A DNA stretch of 64,000 nucleotides, from positions 124,001 to 188,000 of the forward strand of contig NZ_VUOS01000007.1 in the NCBI RefSeq assembly GCF_009829325.1, written 5' to 3'. A program made the position numbers and the translations under genes. Source of the stretch: Nocardia sp. CY41 (GTDB lineage: Bacteria; Actinomycetota; Actinomycetes; Mycobacteriales; Mycobacteriaceae). The notes under the pieces were generated by a model, which was given only the letters and a program-made list of their open reading frames with translations, did no database searches and was not told the DNA's origin. Below are positions 1 to 7,539 of this stretch, piece after piece (within the stretch, counting starts at the first letter, position 1; each line of letters opens with the position of its first letter).

Positions 1-903
1 ACGGCATCGAGGGCCTTCCTGAAGGGGCAAGCAGAGCTATTCGAGTACGTGCTCGACGACGGCCGATCCATCAAGACGACCAACCTGCACCGGTTCCTCT
101 CGCGCGAGGGATGGAAGCGGGCTGTCGAGGTGGAGGTCGGTACGGCGATTGCCACAGTGGACCTCACCGGGCCGCCGGATGGCGAGTTCGACCAGCGGTC
201 CCGAGAGATCGACGACGACGAGTACCAAAACCTCCCGGAAACCAGGTCTCTGATCTTCCGCGAGGTGGTGGAGATCCGCCCGCTCGGCACCGCCGACTAC
301 TACGACATGACCGTTCCGGGTCTGAAAAACTATGCGGCACAGGGTGTTTGGAACCACAACACGGTGAACATGCTGGGCGATCTGATCGCCGCAGCTTTGT
401 TCGTCCCGCCCATTGGCGGCATGGTTGACGCCCTGCTGAAACCCCTGTACACCGACGTCTTCCTGGCGTTCATGAAGTGGCAGGACATACCTCGAGCCCA
501 AAGGTTGGGGTGGTCGCACTACCTCGAAACCTGGTGTGAGGGCAGCGACCGCGCCTACACGCTGTCCGCTCTCATCGCACTCCGCACGGGCATGTGGCGG
601 ACGAGGGAGCAAACCACCCACTCGGTCACTGTCGCCGACGGCGTGGAAAACCTGCGGATCGGGCAGCGCGGCAAGGGCAACGCGTGGCTCGGCACCCGCA
701 TCGGCACCACCGTCCAGGACTGGGGCCCGCCCGGGAAGGTGTACGTCGACCGCATCACCGAACTCGTCCTGTGGTGGGACCGCAAAACCACCCCGCACTG
801 GGACATCACCGTCGGCCACCGCGAACCTGAAGACCCGGTGATGAAGGCGCTCGAGATGTTGCAAGAGGTCATGTCAATCGCCCGCGATCTGGGCGTCGCG
901 TAG
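1..903 (+). CDS. Tail-tip (Gp37/Tal-like) protein, 3' part only in this copy
   Basis: This is the last 300 codons (residues 411-710) of the 710-residue protein that is complete at 56263-58395. It enters in frame at base 1 within an intein. The intein ends with His-Asn at bases 355-360 and the C-terminal extein begins with Thr at 361-363. The truncation is caused only by where the circular sequence was cut. See the full copy for function. Confidence 0.9.
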   Translation, partial: TASRAFLKGQAELFEYVLDDGRSIKTTNLHRFLSREGWKRAVEVEVGTAIATVDLTGPPDGEFDQRSREIDDDEYQNLPETRSLIFREVVEIRPLGTADYYDMTVPGLKNYAAQGVWNHNTVNMLGDLIAAALFVPPIGGMVDALLKPLYTDVFLAFMKWQDIPRAQRLGWSHYLETWCEGSDRAYTLSALIALRTGMWRTREQTTHSVTVADGVENLRIGQRGKGNAWLGTRIGTTVQDWGPPGKVYVDRITELVLWWDRKTTPHWDITVGHREPEDPVMKALEMLQEVMSIARDLGVA

Positions 904-912
904 GGAGCGTGT

Positions 913-1497
913 GTGGGGAAGATCTGGCGGATCGAGGACATCGACCCGAACAACCCGGAGGAGCGGTTCCTCCCGGCCCTGCAGTTCATCCCGGTGGGGT
1001 TCGGTAGTGATTCCGGCGGCCGCAACCGGATCGTGTTCCCGGAGGCGCTGGCGCGGGCGATCTCCAAGCATATGACCGAAGCCGGTTGCCCGCCGATGGA
1101 TCCCGCCCTGGCGACGAAGAAGGTGATGCGCCCGTACCGCGGTGAGCAGCACCAGCTCAACGCCATGGGCACGTGGGTGCCGGTGGACGAAGAGGAACCG
1201 GAGCCGGTGGTGATCCAGGACCCCGCCACGATGACGGTGCGGGAGCGGGAGGCGCAGATCGAACGCCTCCGGTATATGGGCTACCGCATCAACGAGCCCG
1301 AGGAACCGCAGCGCACCGCGCGGGTGGTCGACGCCGTCGACGAGCCCCCGCAGTTCGACCCGACTACGCACACGGTCACCGAGGTCAACGCCTACCTGCG
1401 TGACTCGAAAACGAGCGACCTCGAGCGCCGCCGCGTGCTCTACGCCGAGCGCAAGAACAAGGCGCGACCCGGAATCCTGAAACGCCACCAGGGGTGA
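913..1497 (+). CDS. Putative minor tail protein
   Basis: A 194-residue hydrophilic protein with a GTG start 9 bases after the tail-tip gene; its stop overlaps the endolysin start (GTGA). There is no signal peptide or membrane segment. The N-terminal half has an RFLPALQF-type stretch that I associate with unnamed siphovirus proteins found between tail tip and lysin. The C-terminal half is charged and probably helical. Position in the late tail operon is the main support for a structural role; no enzymatic motif is visible. Confidence 0.6.
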   Translation: MGKIWRIEDIDPNNPEERFLPALQFIPVGFGSDSGGRNRIVFPEALARAISKHMTEAGCPPMDPALATKKVMRPYRGEQHQLNAMGTWVPVDEEEPEPVVIQDPATMTVREREAQIERLRYMGYRINEPEEPQRTARVVDAVDEPPQFDPTTHTVTEVNAYLRDSKTSDLERRRVLYAERKNKARPGILKRHQG

Positions 1498-3209
1498 GCA
1501 TGAAACTGCTGGACTTCTCCGCCGCGCTCATCGACCCCCAGGCGATCAAGGATGCCGGATACAGCGGGGTGGTCCTGTACATGTCGGACCGGCGTCCGGG
1601 CGCGGAATGGATGCTCGCCAAGCCCGCCACCCGCGAGTACTGCGATCGGCTGCGCGCCGCGGGACTTGAGATCGTCAGCAACTACCAGTTCGGGAAGGGC
1701 GAGACCTCGGACTGGTACGGCGGCTACGACGGCGGCGTCCACCACGCGGAGATCGCGCTGCGCTACCACCGTGCGGCCGGCGGACCCGACCAGCGCCCGA
1801 TCTACGCCCCTGTAGACGCGAATCCCACGTTGGAGCAATGGAACCAGTTCATCGCGCCGTTCCTGCGGGGCTGGGCGTCGGTGGTCGGGCTGGAGTGGAC
1901 CGGCATGTACGGCAACTTCCGGTGCATCAACTGGGCGCTTGAAGACGGTGTCGCGACGTGGTTCTGGCAGCACAACTGGTCCGGCGGGTTCGCCAACGAC
2001 GACCACCCGGCCGCGCACCTGCATCAGATCGAGATCGACAAACGCAAGGTCGGCGGCGTGGGAGTGGACGTCAACGTGGCTTTGAAGCCGGACTACGGCC
2101 AGTGGTCGGTGGCGCCGGCCCCTCTACTCGAACGGGAGACCATCACGGTGACCAAGCCGGACTATCAGGAACTCGACCGCATGGGCGACTCGGCGTCGTC
2201 CCGCCACGGTGCGCGCATCGAGAACTTTCTGCTCCACACCCAGGAAGGCAATGGCACTGCGGAGAGCCTGGCCAACTACCTGAACAACCCCCGCAACGGC
2301 GTGAGCTACCACTACACCGTCCGCGACGGGGTAGTGGTCGACGTGGTGGACACCGACCTGGCCAGTTGGTCGGTGCTGGACGCGAACTCGTCCACCATCA
2401 ACCTCTGCTTCGCCGGCAGTCGTGCGGGATGGTCACGTGACGAATGGATGGCCATCCGTGATGACCTCCGGATCGCTGCGTGGCTGGCAGTGCAGGATGC
2501 TCAGAAGTACGGATACGACCCGCTCGTCATCGCGCCACCGTACGAGCGCCGCTCCGGAATCTCCGACCACCGATACGTGACCGACTGCCTCGGCATCGGC
2601 ACACACACCGACGTCGGCCCCAACTTCCCGTGGGACATCTTCGAGGCCGACGTGTGCGAGTTCGCCACCGGCGCGCCCGCGGGCCCGCCGCCCAACGCGA
2701 TCAACGACGTCGAGGCCGCGACCCCGTGGCTTGGCGCACGGCGCACAGTCGGTGAGAACGCCACCCCCGACGGCATCGGCAGGTACGCAGAGTTCGACAA
2801 CGGCCACATCTACTGGCATCCCGCGACCGGCGCCCACGCGATCCCGGCGAGCTTGTTCGGCAAGTACTCCGAACTCGGCTGGGAGCAGGGGCCGCTCGGC
2901 TATCCGACCACTGAGTGCACCGTGCTGCCCCAGGGTGAGGTGCAGGGATTCCAGGGCGGCGCGCTGTATGGGAAGGACGGTGACAACCGGCCGCCCGTCT
3001 GGGTGCACGGCGCGATCCGCGACCGCTGGCACCGCAGTGGCTCGGAAACCGGCCCGTTCGGCTGGCCGCTTGCCGATGAAGAGGAACTGCCCGGCGGGGA
3101 GGTCCGGCAGCGCTTCGAACACGGCCAGATCATCTGGCCCGGCCGCCGCGACACCGTCGCCTTGCTTGACACCGAAGGTCCGGACACCCCTGTCCCGGAC
3201 CGCGACTGA
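1494..3209 (+). CDS. lysA: Endolysin: Rv2525c-like glycoside hydrolase domain, amidase domain, LGFP repeats
   Basis: A 571-residue lysin that cleaves host peptidoglycan at the end of infection. Residues 1-200 resemble the Rv2525c/DUF1906 glycoside-hydrolase-like fold (start LLDFSAALID, later IYAPVDANP). Residues 225-395 look like an N-acetylmuramoyl-L-alanine amidase of the Amidase_2/PGRP type, with candidate zinc ligands His248 and His371 and a further His at 273. Residues 400-560 hold LGFP-type cell-wall repeats (GPLGYPTTE, GPFGWPLADE), typical of mycolic-acid bacteria and their phages. The GTG start at 1494 overlaps the upstream stop; an ATG two codons later is the alternative. Membrane proteins that could export it follow directly. 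No lysin B (mycolylarabinogalactan esterase) is visible. Confidence 0.9.
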   Translation: MSMKLLDFSAALIDPQAIKDAGYSGVVLYMSDRRPGAEWMLAKPATREYCDRLRAAGLEIVSNYQFGKGETSDWYGGYDGGVHHAEIALRYHRAAGGPDQRPIYAPVDANPTLEQWNQFIAPFLRGWASVVGLEWTGMYGNFRCINWALEDGVATWFWQHNWSGGFANDDHPAAHLHQIEIDKRKVGGVGVDVNVALKPDYGQWSVAPAPLLERETITVTKPDYQELDRMGDSASSRHGARIENFLLHTQEGNGTAESLANYLNNPRNGVSYHYTVRDGVVVDVVDTDLASWSVLDANSSTINLCFAGSRAGWSRDEWMAIRDDLRIAAWLAVQDAQKYGYDPLVIAPPYERRSGISDHRYVTDCLGIGTHTDVGPNFPWDIFEADVCEFATGAPAGPPPNAINDVEAATPWLGARRTVGENATPDGIGRYAEFDNGHIYWHPATGAHAIPASLFGKYSELGWEQGPLGYPTTECTVLPQGEVQGFQGGALYGKDGDNRPPVWVHGAIRDRWHRSGSETGPFGWPLADEEELPGGEVRQRFEHGQIIWPGRRDTVALLDTEGPDTPVPDRD

Positions 3210-3223
3210 TGAAGGGATAGACC

Positions 3224-3457
3224 ATGAGCAAGCTGATTTCCACCCTGCGTACCGAGCCCATCCGCGCTCTCCTGTGGCCCGTTCTGGTCGGCATCGCTGG
3301 CTACCTCGTCGTGCGCGGCGTTGTGGATCAGTTCTCGGCGGACATGATCCTCGTCATCGTCGCGGCCGTCCTCGGGATTCCCGCCGCGGAGGTGGCGCGC
3401 GCGAAGGTCACACCGGACGAGAAGCTTCGCGCGGGGATGCCCCGTGAGCGCGGGTAG
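3224..3457 (+). CDS. Holin-type small membrane protein
   Basis: A 77-residue protein 14 bases after the endolysin. It has two hydrophobic segments (about residues 15-32 and 38-56), a short turn, and a charged C-terminus. Size, two-helix topology and position after the lysin fit an actinophage holin that opens the membrane for the lysin. Holins are not reliably recognised by sequence, so the call rests on context. The last base is shared with the GTG of the next gene. Confidence 0.7.
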   Translation: MSKLISTLRTEPIRALLWPVLVGIAGYLVVRGVVDQFSADMILVIVAAVLGIPAAEVARAKVTPDEKLRAGMPRERG

Positions 3458-3822
3458 TGCTCCTGCAGCTATGGGCGGCCGAAGCAGACGGTGAGTCGGT
3501 GCCCATCGGCACCGACTCACTGCTGCAGTACGGGGCCATCGGCGCGATCGCCGCGATCTGCATCTACGCCGTCTACAAGCTGTTCAACTCCCTCGTCTCC
3601 TCTCATGCGGCGGAGATCGACCGGATCACGGCGTCGCATCATGACGCCATCGCCCGCGCCGACGCCGCCTACGACAAAGAGGTCGCCCGCGGTGATCGGC
3701 TCGAGATCGAGTTGCGAGAACTCAACAAACTCATCAACGACAAGCTCGCCGGGGAGCTTGTGCGAGCAACTGACGCCATTCGGGAGGCGTTCGAAACCAT
3801 GCACGAGCGACGGCGGCTGTGA
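3457..3822 (+). CDS. Single-pass membrane protein with coiled coil, lysis cassette
   Basis: A 121-residue protein with one transmembrane segment (about residues 24-43, YGAIGAIAAICIYAVYKLF) followed by a charged helical, probably coiled-coil tail to the C-terminus. The GTG start overlaps the preceding TAG stop. It could be a second holin, a holin regulator (antiholin) or a spanin-like part. The single TM plus long coiled tail is commonest in the second membrane gene of actinophage lysis cassettes. Confidence 0.65.
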   Translation: MLLQLWAAEADGESVPIGTDSLLQYGAIGAIAAICIYAVYKLFNSLVSSHAAEIDRITASHHDAIARADAAYDKEVARGDRLEIELRELNKLINDKLAGELVRATDAIREAFETMHERRRL

Positions 3823-3986
3823 TGCCGGACAAATACATGCGTGATAACGACAGCATCGAGAACACGCTGCGGCAGACCCACGAAACCGTGGGTCGGCTGC
3901 GGACTCTGCTCGATGACCTGGCGCACCAAATCAACGATCTGGAGTCGGAGATCAAGCAGCCTCGCGAGAAAGGGCCGCAGCCGTGA
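3822..3986 (+). CDS. Small coiled-coil protein, lysis cassette
   Basis: A 54-residue, entirely charged helical protein with heptad-like leucines (residues 25-45). It starts at an ATG overlapping the previous stop (TGATG), and its own TGA overlaps the next ATG, so it is translationally coupled on both sides. It has no membrane segment. It may pair with the coiled-coil tails of the flanking membrane proteins; that is inference. Confidence 0.6.
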   Translation: MPDKYMRDNDSIENTLRQTHETVGRLRTLLDDLAHQINDLESEIKQPREKGPQP

Positions 3987-4393
3987 TGGATCAGACGAAG
4001 CTTGTGGAGGCGGTCGACGCGCTGACCTCGGAGGTGGGCACTCTCTCGCAGCGAGCCGACACTACCCAGAAGGTTCTCGAGCGCATCGAGAAGGTCGCTG
4101 CGGACAACAGGCGCAACCGGGTGGGGATGGCAGTTCTGCTGGTCCTGATCGGTCTGATCGTCTACCTGTTCTTCCGACTCGAGGCGACCACCCGTGAGGT
4201 GCGGGAAGTCCAGGAGCGGACGTCCTCCGAGATTCTGTGCCCTCTCTATGAGGTGTTCGCGACATCCATCAAGGTGAACCCGCCGAATCCGAATCTGACA
4301 CCGGATCAGGCGAAGGCGCGGCAACACGCTGCGGACACGATCCTGGCGGGACTCGACACGCTCGGATGCGGTGATTCTCCGGTCGGGAAGTAG
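3986..4393 (+). CDS. Single-pass membrane protein, lysis cassette
   Basis: A 135-residue protein with a helical N-terminal region (residues 1-45) and one transmembrane helix at about 47-67 (VGMAVLLVLIGLIVYLFF). The C-terminal domain has two cysteines (in ILCPL and TLGCG) and would lie outside the membrane. The ATG at 3986 overlaps the upstream stop; an in-frame GTG at 3983 is the alternative start. Third membrane protein of the cassette; function unknown. Confidence 0.65.
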   Translation: MDQTKLVEAVDALTSEVGTLSQRADTTQKVLERIEKVAADNRRNRVGMAVLLVLIGLIVYLFFRLEATTREVREVQERTSSEILCPLYEVFATSIKVNPPNPNLTPDQAKARQHAADTILAGLDTLGCGDSPVGK

Positions 4394-4396
4394 TCC

Positions 4397-5062
4397 GTGA
4401 CTACTCCCAATATCCCGGAGATCCCCGACAACGCGTTCGTTTTCGGCTCGGACTACGGGTCGAACCTCAACGAGGCATCTATCCAGGCCCTCGCCACCGG
4501 TGGGGCGAAGGTGTCATTCACTGGGGTGCAGGGCGCGGTCAACTCCCAGGTGCGGACGCCGCTGGACAACACCCGTCTCATCGCCGAAAACGCGAAGGGA
4601 TCAGCGGACATCGCGGTGTCGACGTCGCAGGCGGCGGCCAACGCCGCCGCGGCCGCCGGCGAGAAAGCCGACATCGCCTACGACAACGCCCATTACTGGT
4701 CCGTGGAGTGCGTCGTGGCTTCGGCCGAGGTGCGGCTCGGCGTTAACGAGCTACTCCTCGGCCCAGTTTTGAACGTGCCGGACGGTCTAGAAGCACTGCT
4801 GACTGACGTCCACTTCGCGCTTATCACTCAACCGGGCGGCTGCACGATCGAGGTCAAGCGGTGGAATGCCGCGGGGGTTTCGGCGGACGTGATCCACACC
4901 CAGGTCCTCGGGGCGAACGTCACCCGCTACAACGCCAACGCGCTCGCCATCGAGGCATTCGACAAAGAGCGCTTCTTCTACAACGTCACGAACGTCGTCG
5001 GCACCACTGCTCCAGTTGTGCTCCAGATCAACGTTTCCGGCGTGTACATCCCTGAGCCCTGA
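4397..5062 (+). CDS. Putative tail fibre / minor tail protein
   Basis: A 221-residue protein with a GTG start 4 bases after the preceding stop. The N-terminal 90 residues are small-residue rich with an Ala-rich helix (about 72-95), like a trimerising stalk. The C-terminal 130 residues look beta-rich (repeated V/L alternation, NVTNVVGTTAPVVLQINVSG) as in receptor-facing tail domains. No catalytic motif. Placed between the lysis genes and the large minor tail genes. Confidence 0.55.
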   Translation: MTTPNIPEIPDNAFVFGSDYGSNLNEASIQALATGGAKVSFTGVQGAVNSQVRTPLDNTRLIAENAKGSADIAVSTSQAAANAAAAAGEKADIAYDNAHYWSVECVVASAEVRLGVNELLLGPVLNVPDGLEALLTDVHFALITQPGGCTIEVKRWNAAGVSADVIHTQVLGANVTRYNANALAIEAFDKERFFYNVTNVVGTTAPVVLQINVSGVYIPEP

Positions 5063-5076
5063 TCCGAGAGGAAGCC

Positions 5077-5445
5077 GTGAAGGTTTTCCACTGCGTCGCA
5101 GCATCCACGAATTACGAGTCGCACTGGCAGATCCCCGACTACCGCTGGGCATTGTGGTGCGCGGCCTTCCAAGTGAAATCGCTCGACGGGTACTTCGACC
5201 TGACCCCGGCCGAGTCCGCTATCCAGGTGCTGACGTGGGCGATCGACCGGTTCGACACCGACACCGAGACGTTGCGGAAGCTGCACTCGCCCGAAGATCG
5301 GCTCGACCTGCGAGCGAATAAGCGCCACTTGCAGGGCATCAGAAAATTCCTGATCGCCAATGGCGGCACGATCTCCGGCGCCATCGACGAGAGCGAGCTG
5401 ACGCCACCAGAAGGAGACACGGTTGTCGTTCTTGATTCGCCGTAA
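5077..5445 (+). CDS. Hypothetical protein in tail module
   Basis: A 122-residue protein with a GTG start after GAGAGGAAG. It is rich in aromatic residues near the N-terminus (YESHWQIPDYRWALW) and helical in the middle (about residues 40-90). Its 3' end overlaps the next gene by 23 bases. No recognised family, signal peptide or membrane segment. Its position suggests a small tail component or chaperone. Confidence 0.6.
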   Translation: MKVFHCVAASTNYESHWQIPDYRWALWCAAFQVKSLDGYFDLTPAESAIQVLTWAIDRFDTDTETLRKLHSPEDRLDLRANKRHLQGIRKFLIANGGTISGAIDESELTPPEGDTVVVLDSP

Positions 5446-6649
5446 CCTGCCCTGGGCGTGGGCTGGGTGGATCGACGACTTCAACAGGGCGCCGGAGAAT
5501 CCGATCAAACAGCCGTGGGGGCACTTCGGTGACGGCAGCAAGGCCGACCTCAACGGCTCGGCGGAAATGCACATGCCGGCCAACTACTCGTCGGTCGTCG
5601 GCGGTGGTGAGTCCTACGAGTTCCAGCCCTTCACCCCGAATTTCGGGATGGAGTGGGAGATGTGGTGGCCGGTCGAGGGACTGGTCGCGCAGTACTTCAA
5701 CCTCTGCATCATGGAGAACTGGGCCAAGGTGGGCCCGTCGTTCGCCAACTCGGTGCTGATCCGCTTCCGTCACGCCCCCGTCGTCTCCTCCGATGACGTG
5801 CACATCATCGAGTTCGACGGCCTCATGTCCTCCGGCAACGACCTGGCCGGGAACACCTCACCCGTCCCGTACTACGGCAACTACGTCACATGCACAGTTC
5901 TGATCGACAACGACCAACTCTGCCGGGTGTACATCAACGGCGTCGCCCGCTGCCAGGCGCAGCTCACCCCCACCCACCGCCCGCACCCGGGTAAGCGGGG
6001 GTTGAACTTCTTCAACAATGCCCTGTGCGACGCCTGGATCCGGTGGGTGAAGATCTACGACCGGCCCACCGACTTCCCCCTGAGCACGTCGTGGAACAGC
6101 GTGCTCTACGACGACTTCAACCGCGCCGACGGTCCGCCCGGCAACGGGTGGACGCAGTTCGGGACGAACGCGGGCATCGTCAGCAACTCGTGGTCGGCCA
6201 CCGGAACGTCCAACAGCAGCGCGGGACTGATCCGCGACACCGGCATCACCAACGGCAAGCAGCGCGTCGAAGCCATCGCCGGCGGGAACAACAACCCCAA
6301 CTCCAGCGCCGACAGCGGCCTGATTCTGCGCTGCAACTCCGCAGGCACCGAGGGGCTGGCCGCGAACATCCTCTCCGGCCACGTCTACCTCGCCCGGTTC
6401 ACCGGATCACTGTCCAGTCCGACGTTCGCCAACTACGCCCACACCCCGGCCACTGTCGCCGCGGGCGACAAGATCGCATTCTCCACGGCTGGCGATTACG
6501 CGTGGATCGAAGTCAACGGGGTCGTTATCTGCCAGGCCCAGTTGTTCGGTGCTGTGCCGTCCGGCAACTCGTGGGCGGGGCTTCGAGTGGAGCGCAGCGG
6601 GTCGAACTCTCATTCGTGGAATGACGCCCGGATCTACTCCGGCGTATAG
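5423..6649 (+). CDS. Minor tail protein with two DDFNRA (LamG-like) modules
   Basis: A 408-residue protein with a TTG start 5 bases after a good AAGGAGA site, inside the end of the preceding gene. It has two repeats of a beta-sandwich type module, each opened by DDFNRA (near residues 18 and 229) and containing a 'V-x-INGV...CQAQL' signature. Such concanavalin/LamG-like modules are common in actinophage receptor-facing tail proteins. The same DDFNRA opening occurs twice more in the gene at 7540, so these genes share duplicated building blocks. Confidence 0.75.
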   Translation: MSFLIRRNLPWAWAGWIDDFNRAPENPIKQPWGHFGDGSKADLNGSAEMHMPANYSSVVGGGESYEFQPFTPNFGMEWEMWWPVEGLVAQYFNLCIMENWAKVGPSFANSVLIRFRHAPVVSSDDVHIIEFDGLMSSGNDLAGNTSPVPYYGNYVTCTVLIDNDQLCRVYINGVARCQAQLTPTHRPHPGKRGLNFFNNALCDAWIRWVKIYDRPTDFPLSTSWNSVLYDDFNRADGPPGNGWTQFGTNAGIVSNSWSATGTSNSSAGLIRDTGITNGKQRVEAIAGGNNNPNSSADSGLILRCNSAGTEGLAANILSGHVYLARFTGSLSSPTFANYAHTPATVAAGDKIAFSTAGDYAWIEVNGVVICQAQLFGAVPSGNSWAGLRVERSGSNSHSWNDARIYSGV

Positions 6650-6663
6650 CAGGAGGCCACTAC

Positions 6664-7080
6664 GTGACCGTCATTACTGAAACCCTCACCGACCTCGCGG
6701 GCACGCCGCACACCGACGAGGTGTTCTTCTCCAGCTACATCCTGCGGGAGAACGACGACGGCGACGCGATGATCACCACGTCCGTCCGCTCCTACACGCC
6801 CGTGAACGGGGTGATCACCACCGAGGACCTCGACCCCGGGCCAGCGCGGGTGCGGATCGGGATGGACACCTACAACATCACGATCCCCGAATCCGCCACA
6901 CCCGTTCGGTTGTGGCCGTTGATCGAGACCGGGCTGCCCGCGCCGCCCACCCTCGTCGGCGCTTACGTCGTGAACGGCGGCGGCATCGCGCGCGTGCAGA
7001 AGCTCACCGAAAGCGAGTACGCGGCACTCACTCTCCCCGATCCGGAAACCGAGTATTCGGTTGTCCCCGACCCTGAATAG
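6664..7080 (+). CDS. Putative minor tail protein
   Basis: A 138-residue acidic protein with a GTG start after AGGAGG. Sequence alternates hydrophobic and polar residues, suggesting mainly beta structure (residues 20-85), ending in a short acidic tail. No recognised catalytic motif. Its place between DDFNRA proteins and the tail-fibre-type gene at 7090 supports a structural role such as an N-terminal adaptor for fibres. Confidence 0.6.
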   Translation: MTVITETLTDLAGTPHTDEVFFSSYILRENDDGDAMITTSVRSYTPVNGVITTEDLDPGPARVRIGMDTYNITIPESATPVRLWPLIETGLPAPPTLVGAYVVNGGGIARVQKLTESEYAALTLPDPETEYSVVPDPE

Positions 7081-7089
7081 GAATCCTTC

Positions 7090-7536
7090 ATGGCCACGTT
7101 CACCGGCAAGTTCTACGGGCTGTTCTTCAAGTCGCTCTTGAACAAGGAGATCGACTTCGACACCGACAACATCAAGATCATGCTGTGCACGAACTCGTAC
7201 ACGTTCGATCAGGACACCCACCAGTACAAGAGCAGCATCACCAACGAAGTGTCGGGCACCGGCTACACCGCGGGTGGGCAGACTCTCACCTCGGTGACGG
7301 TCACCTACGACGCGCCGACCAACACGATCAAGCTCGACGCCGCAGACCCATCCTGGACCGGATCCACCCTTACCGGTGTGCGGAAAGCCGTCATCTACGA
7401 CTCGACCCCGGGCACGGACGCGACTCGCCCGCTGATCGCCTACCTCGAGTCAGATGCGGACCTGTCCACCACCTCGGGCACGCTGTCCATTACGTTCGAC
7501 GCGGCCGGAATCGCTACCGTGACGGTCGCCGCGTAA
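7090..7536 (+). CDS. Tail fibre-type structural protein
   Basis: A 148-residue protein starting MATFTGKFYGLF. I associate this opening with a widespread family of small phage structural proteins described as tail fibre or virion proteins. Motifs such as DNIKIMLCTNSYTFDQDTH and GTGYTAGG are visible. It is predicted beta-rich and lacks a signal peptide. It ends 3 bases before the next start. Confidence 0.7.
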   Translation: MATFTGKFYGLFFKSLLNKEIDFDTDNIKIMLCTNSYTFDQDTHQYKSSITNEVSGTGYTAGGQTLTSVTVTYDAPTNTIKLDAADPSWTGSTLTGVRKAVIYDSTPGTDATRPLIAYLESDADLSTTSGTLSITFDAAGIATVTVAA

Positions 7537-7539
7537 GCC

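Larger units (their letters stand above)
1..6508. repeat. Wrap-around duplicate, copy 1 (same sequence as 57493-64000)
   Basis: Every gene here recurs at exactly +57,492 bases, and the compared boundary sequences agree base for base. The break lies inside the intein of the tail-tip gene. The simplest reading is a circular or circularly permuted genome of 57,492 bp read past its start. A true 6.5-kb terminal redundancy would be about 11% of the genome, which is large for a headful phage but cannot be excluded. Confidence 0.95.

Noticed and set aside
3209..4396. Lysin B (mycolylarabinogalactan esterase)
   Set aside because: No GxSxG esterase of suitable size was found in the lysis cassette or elsewhere.
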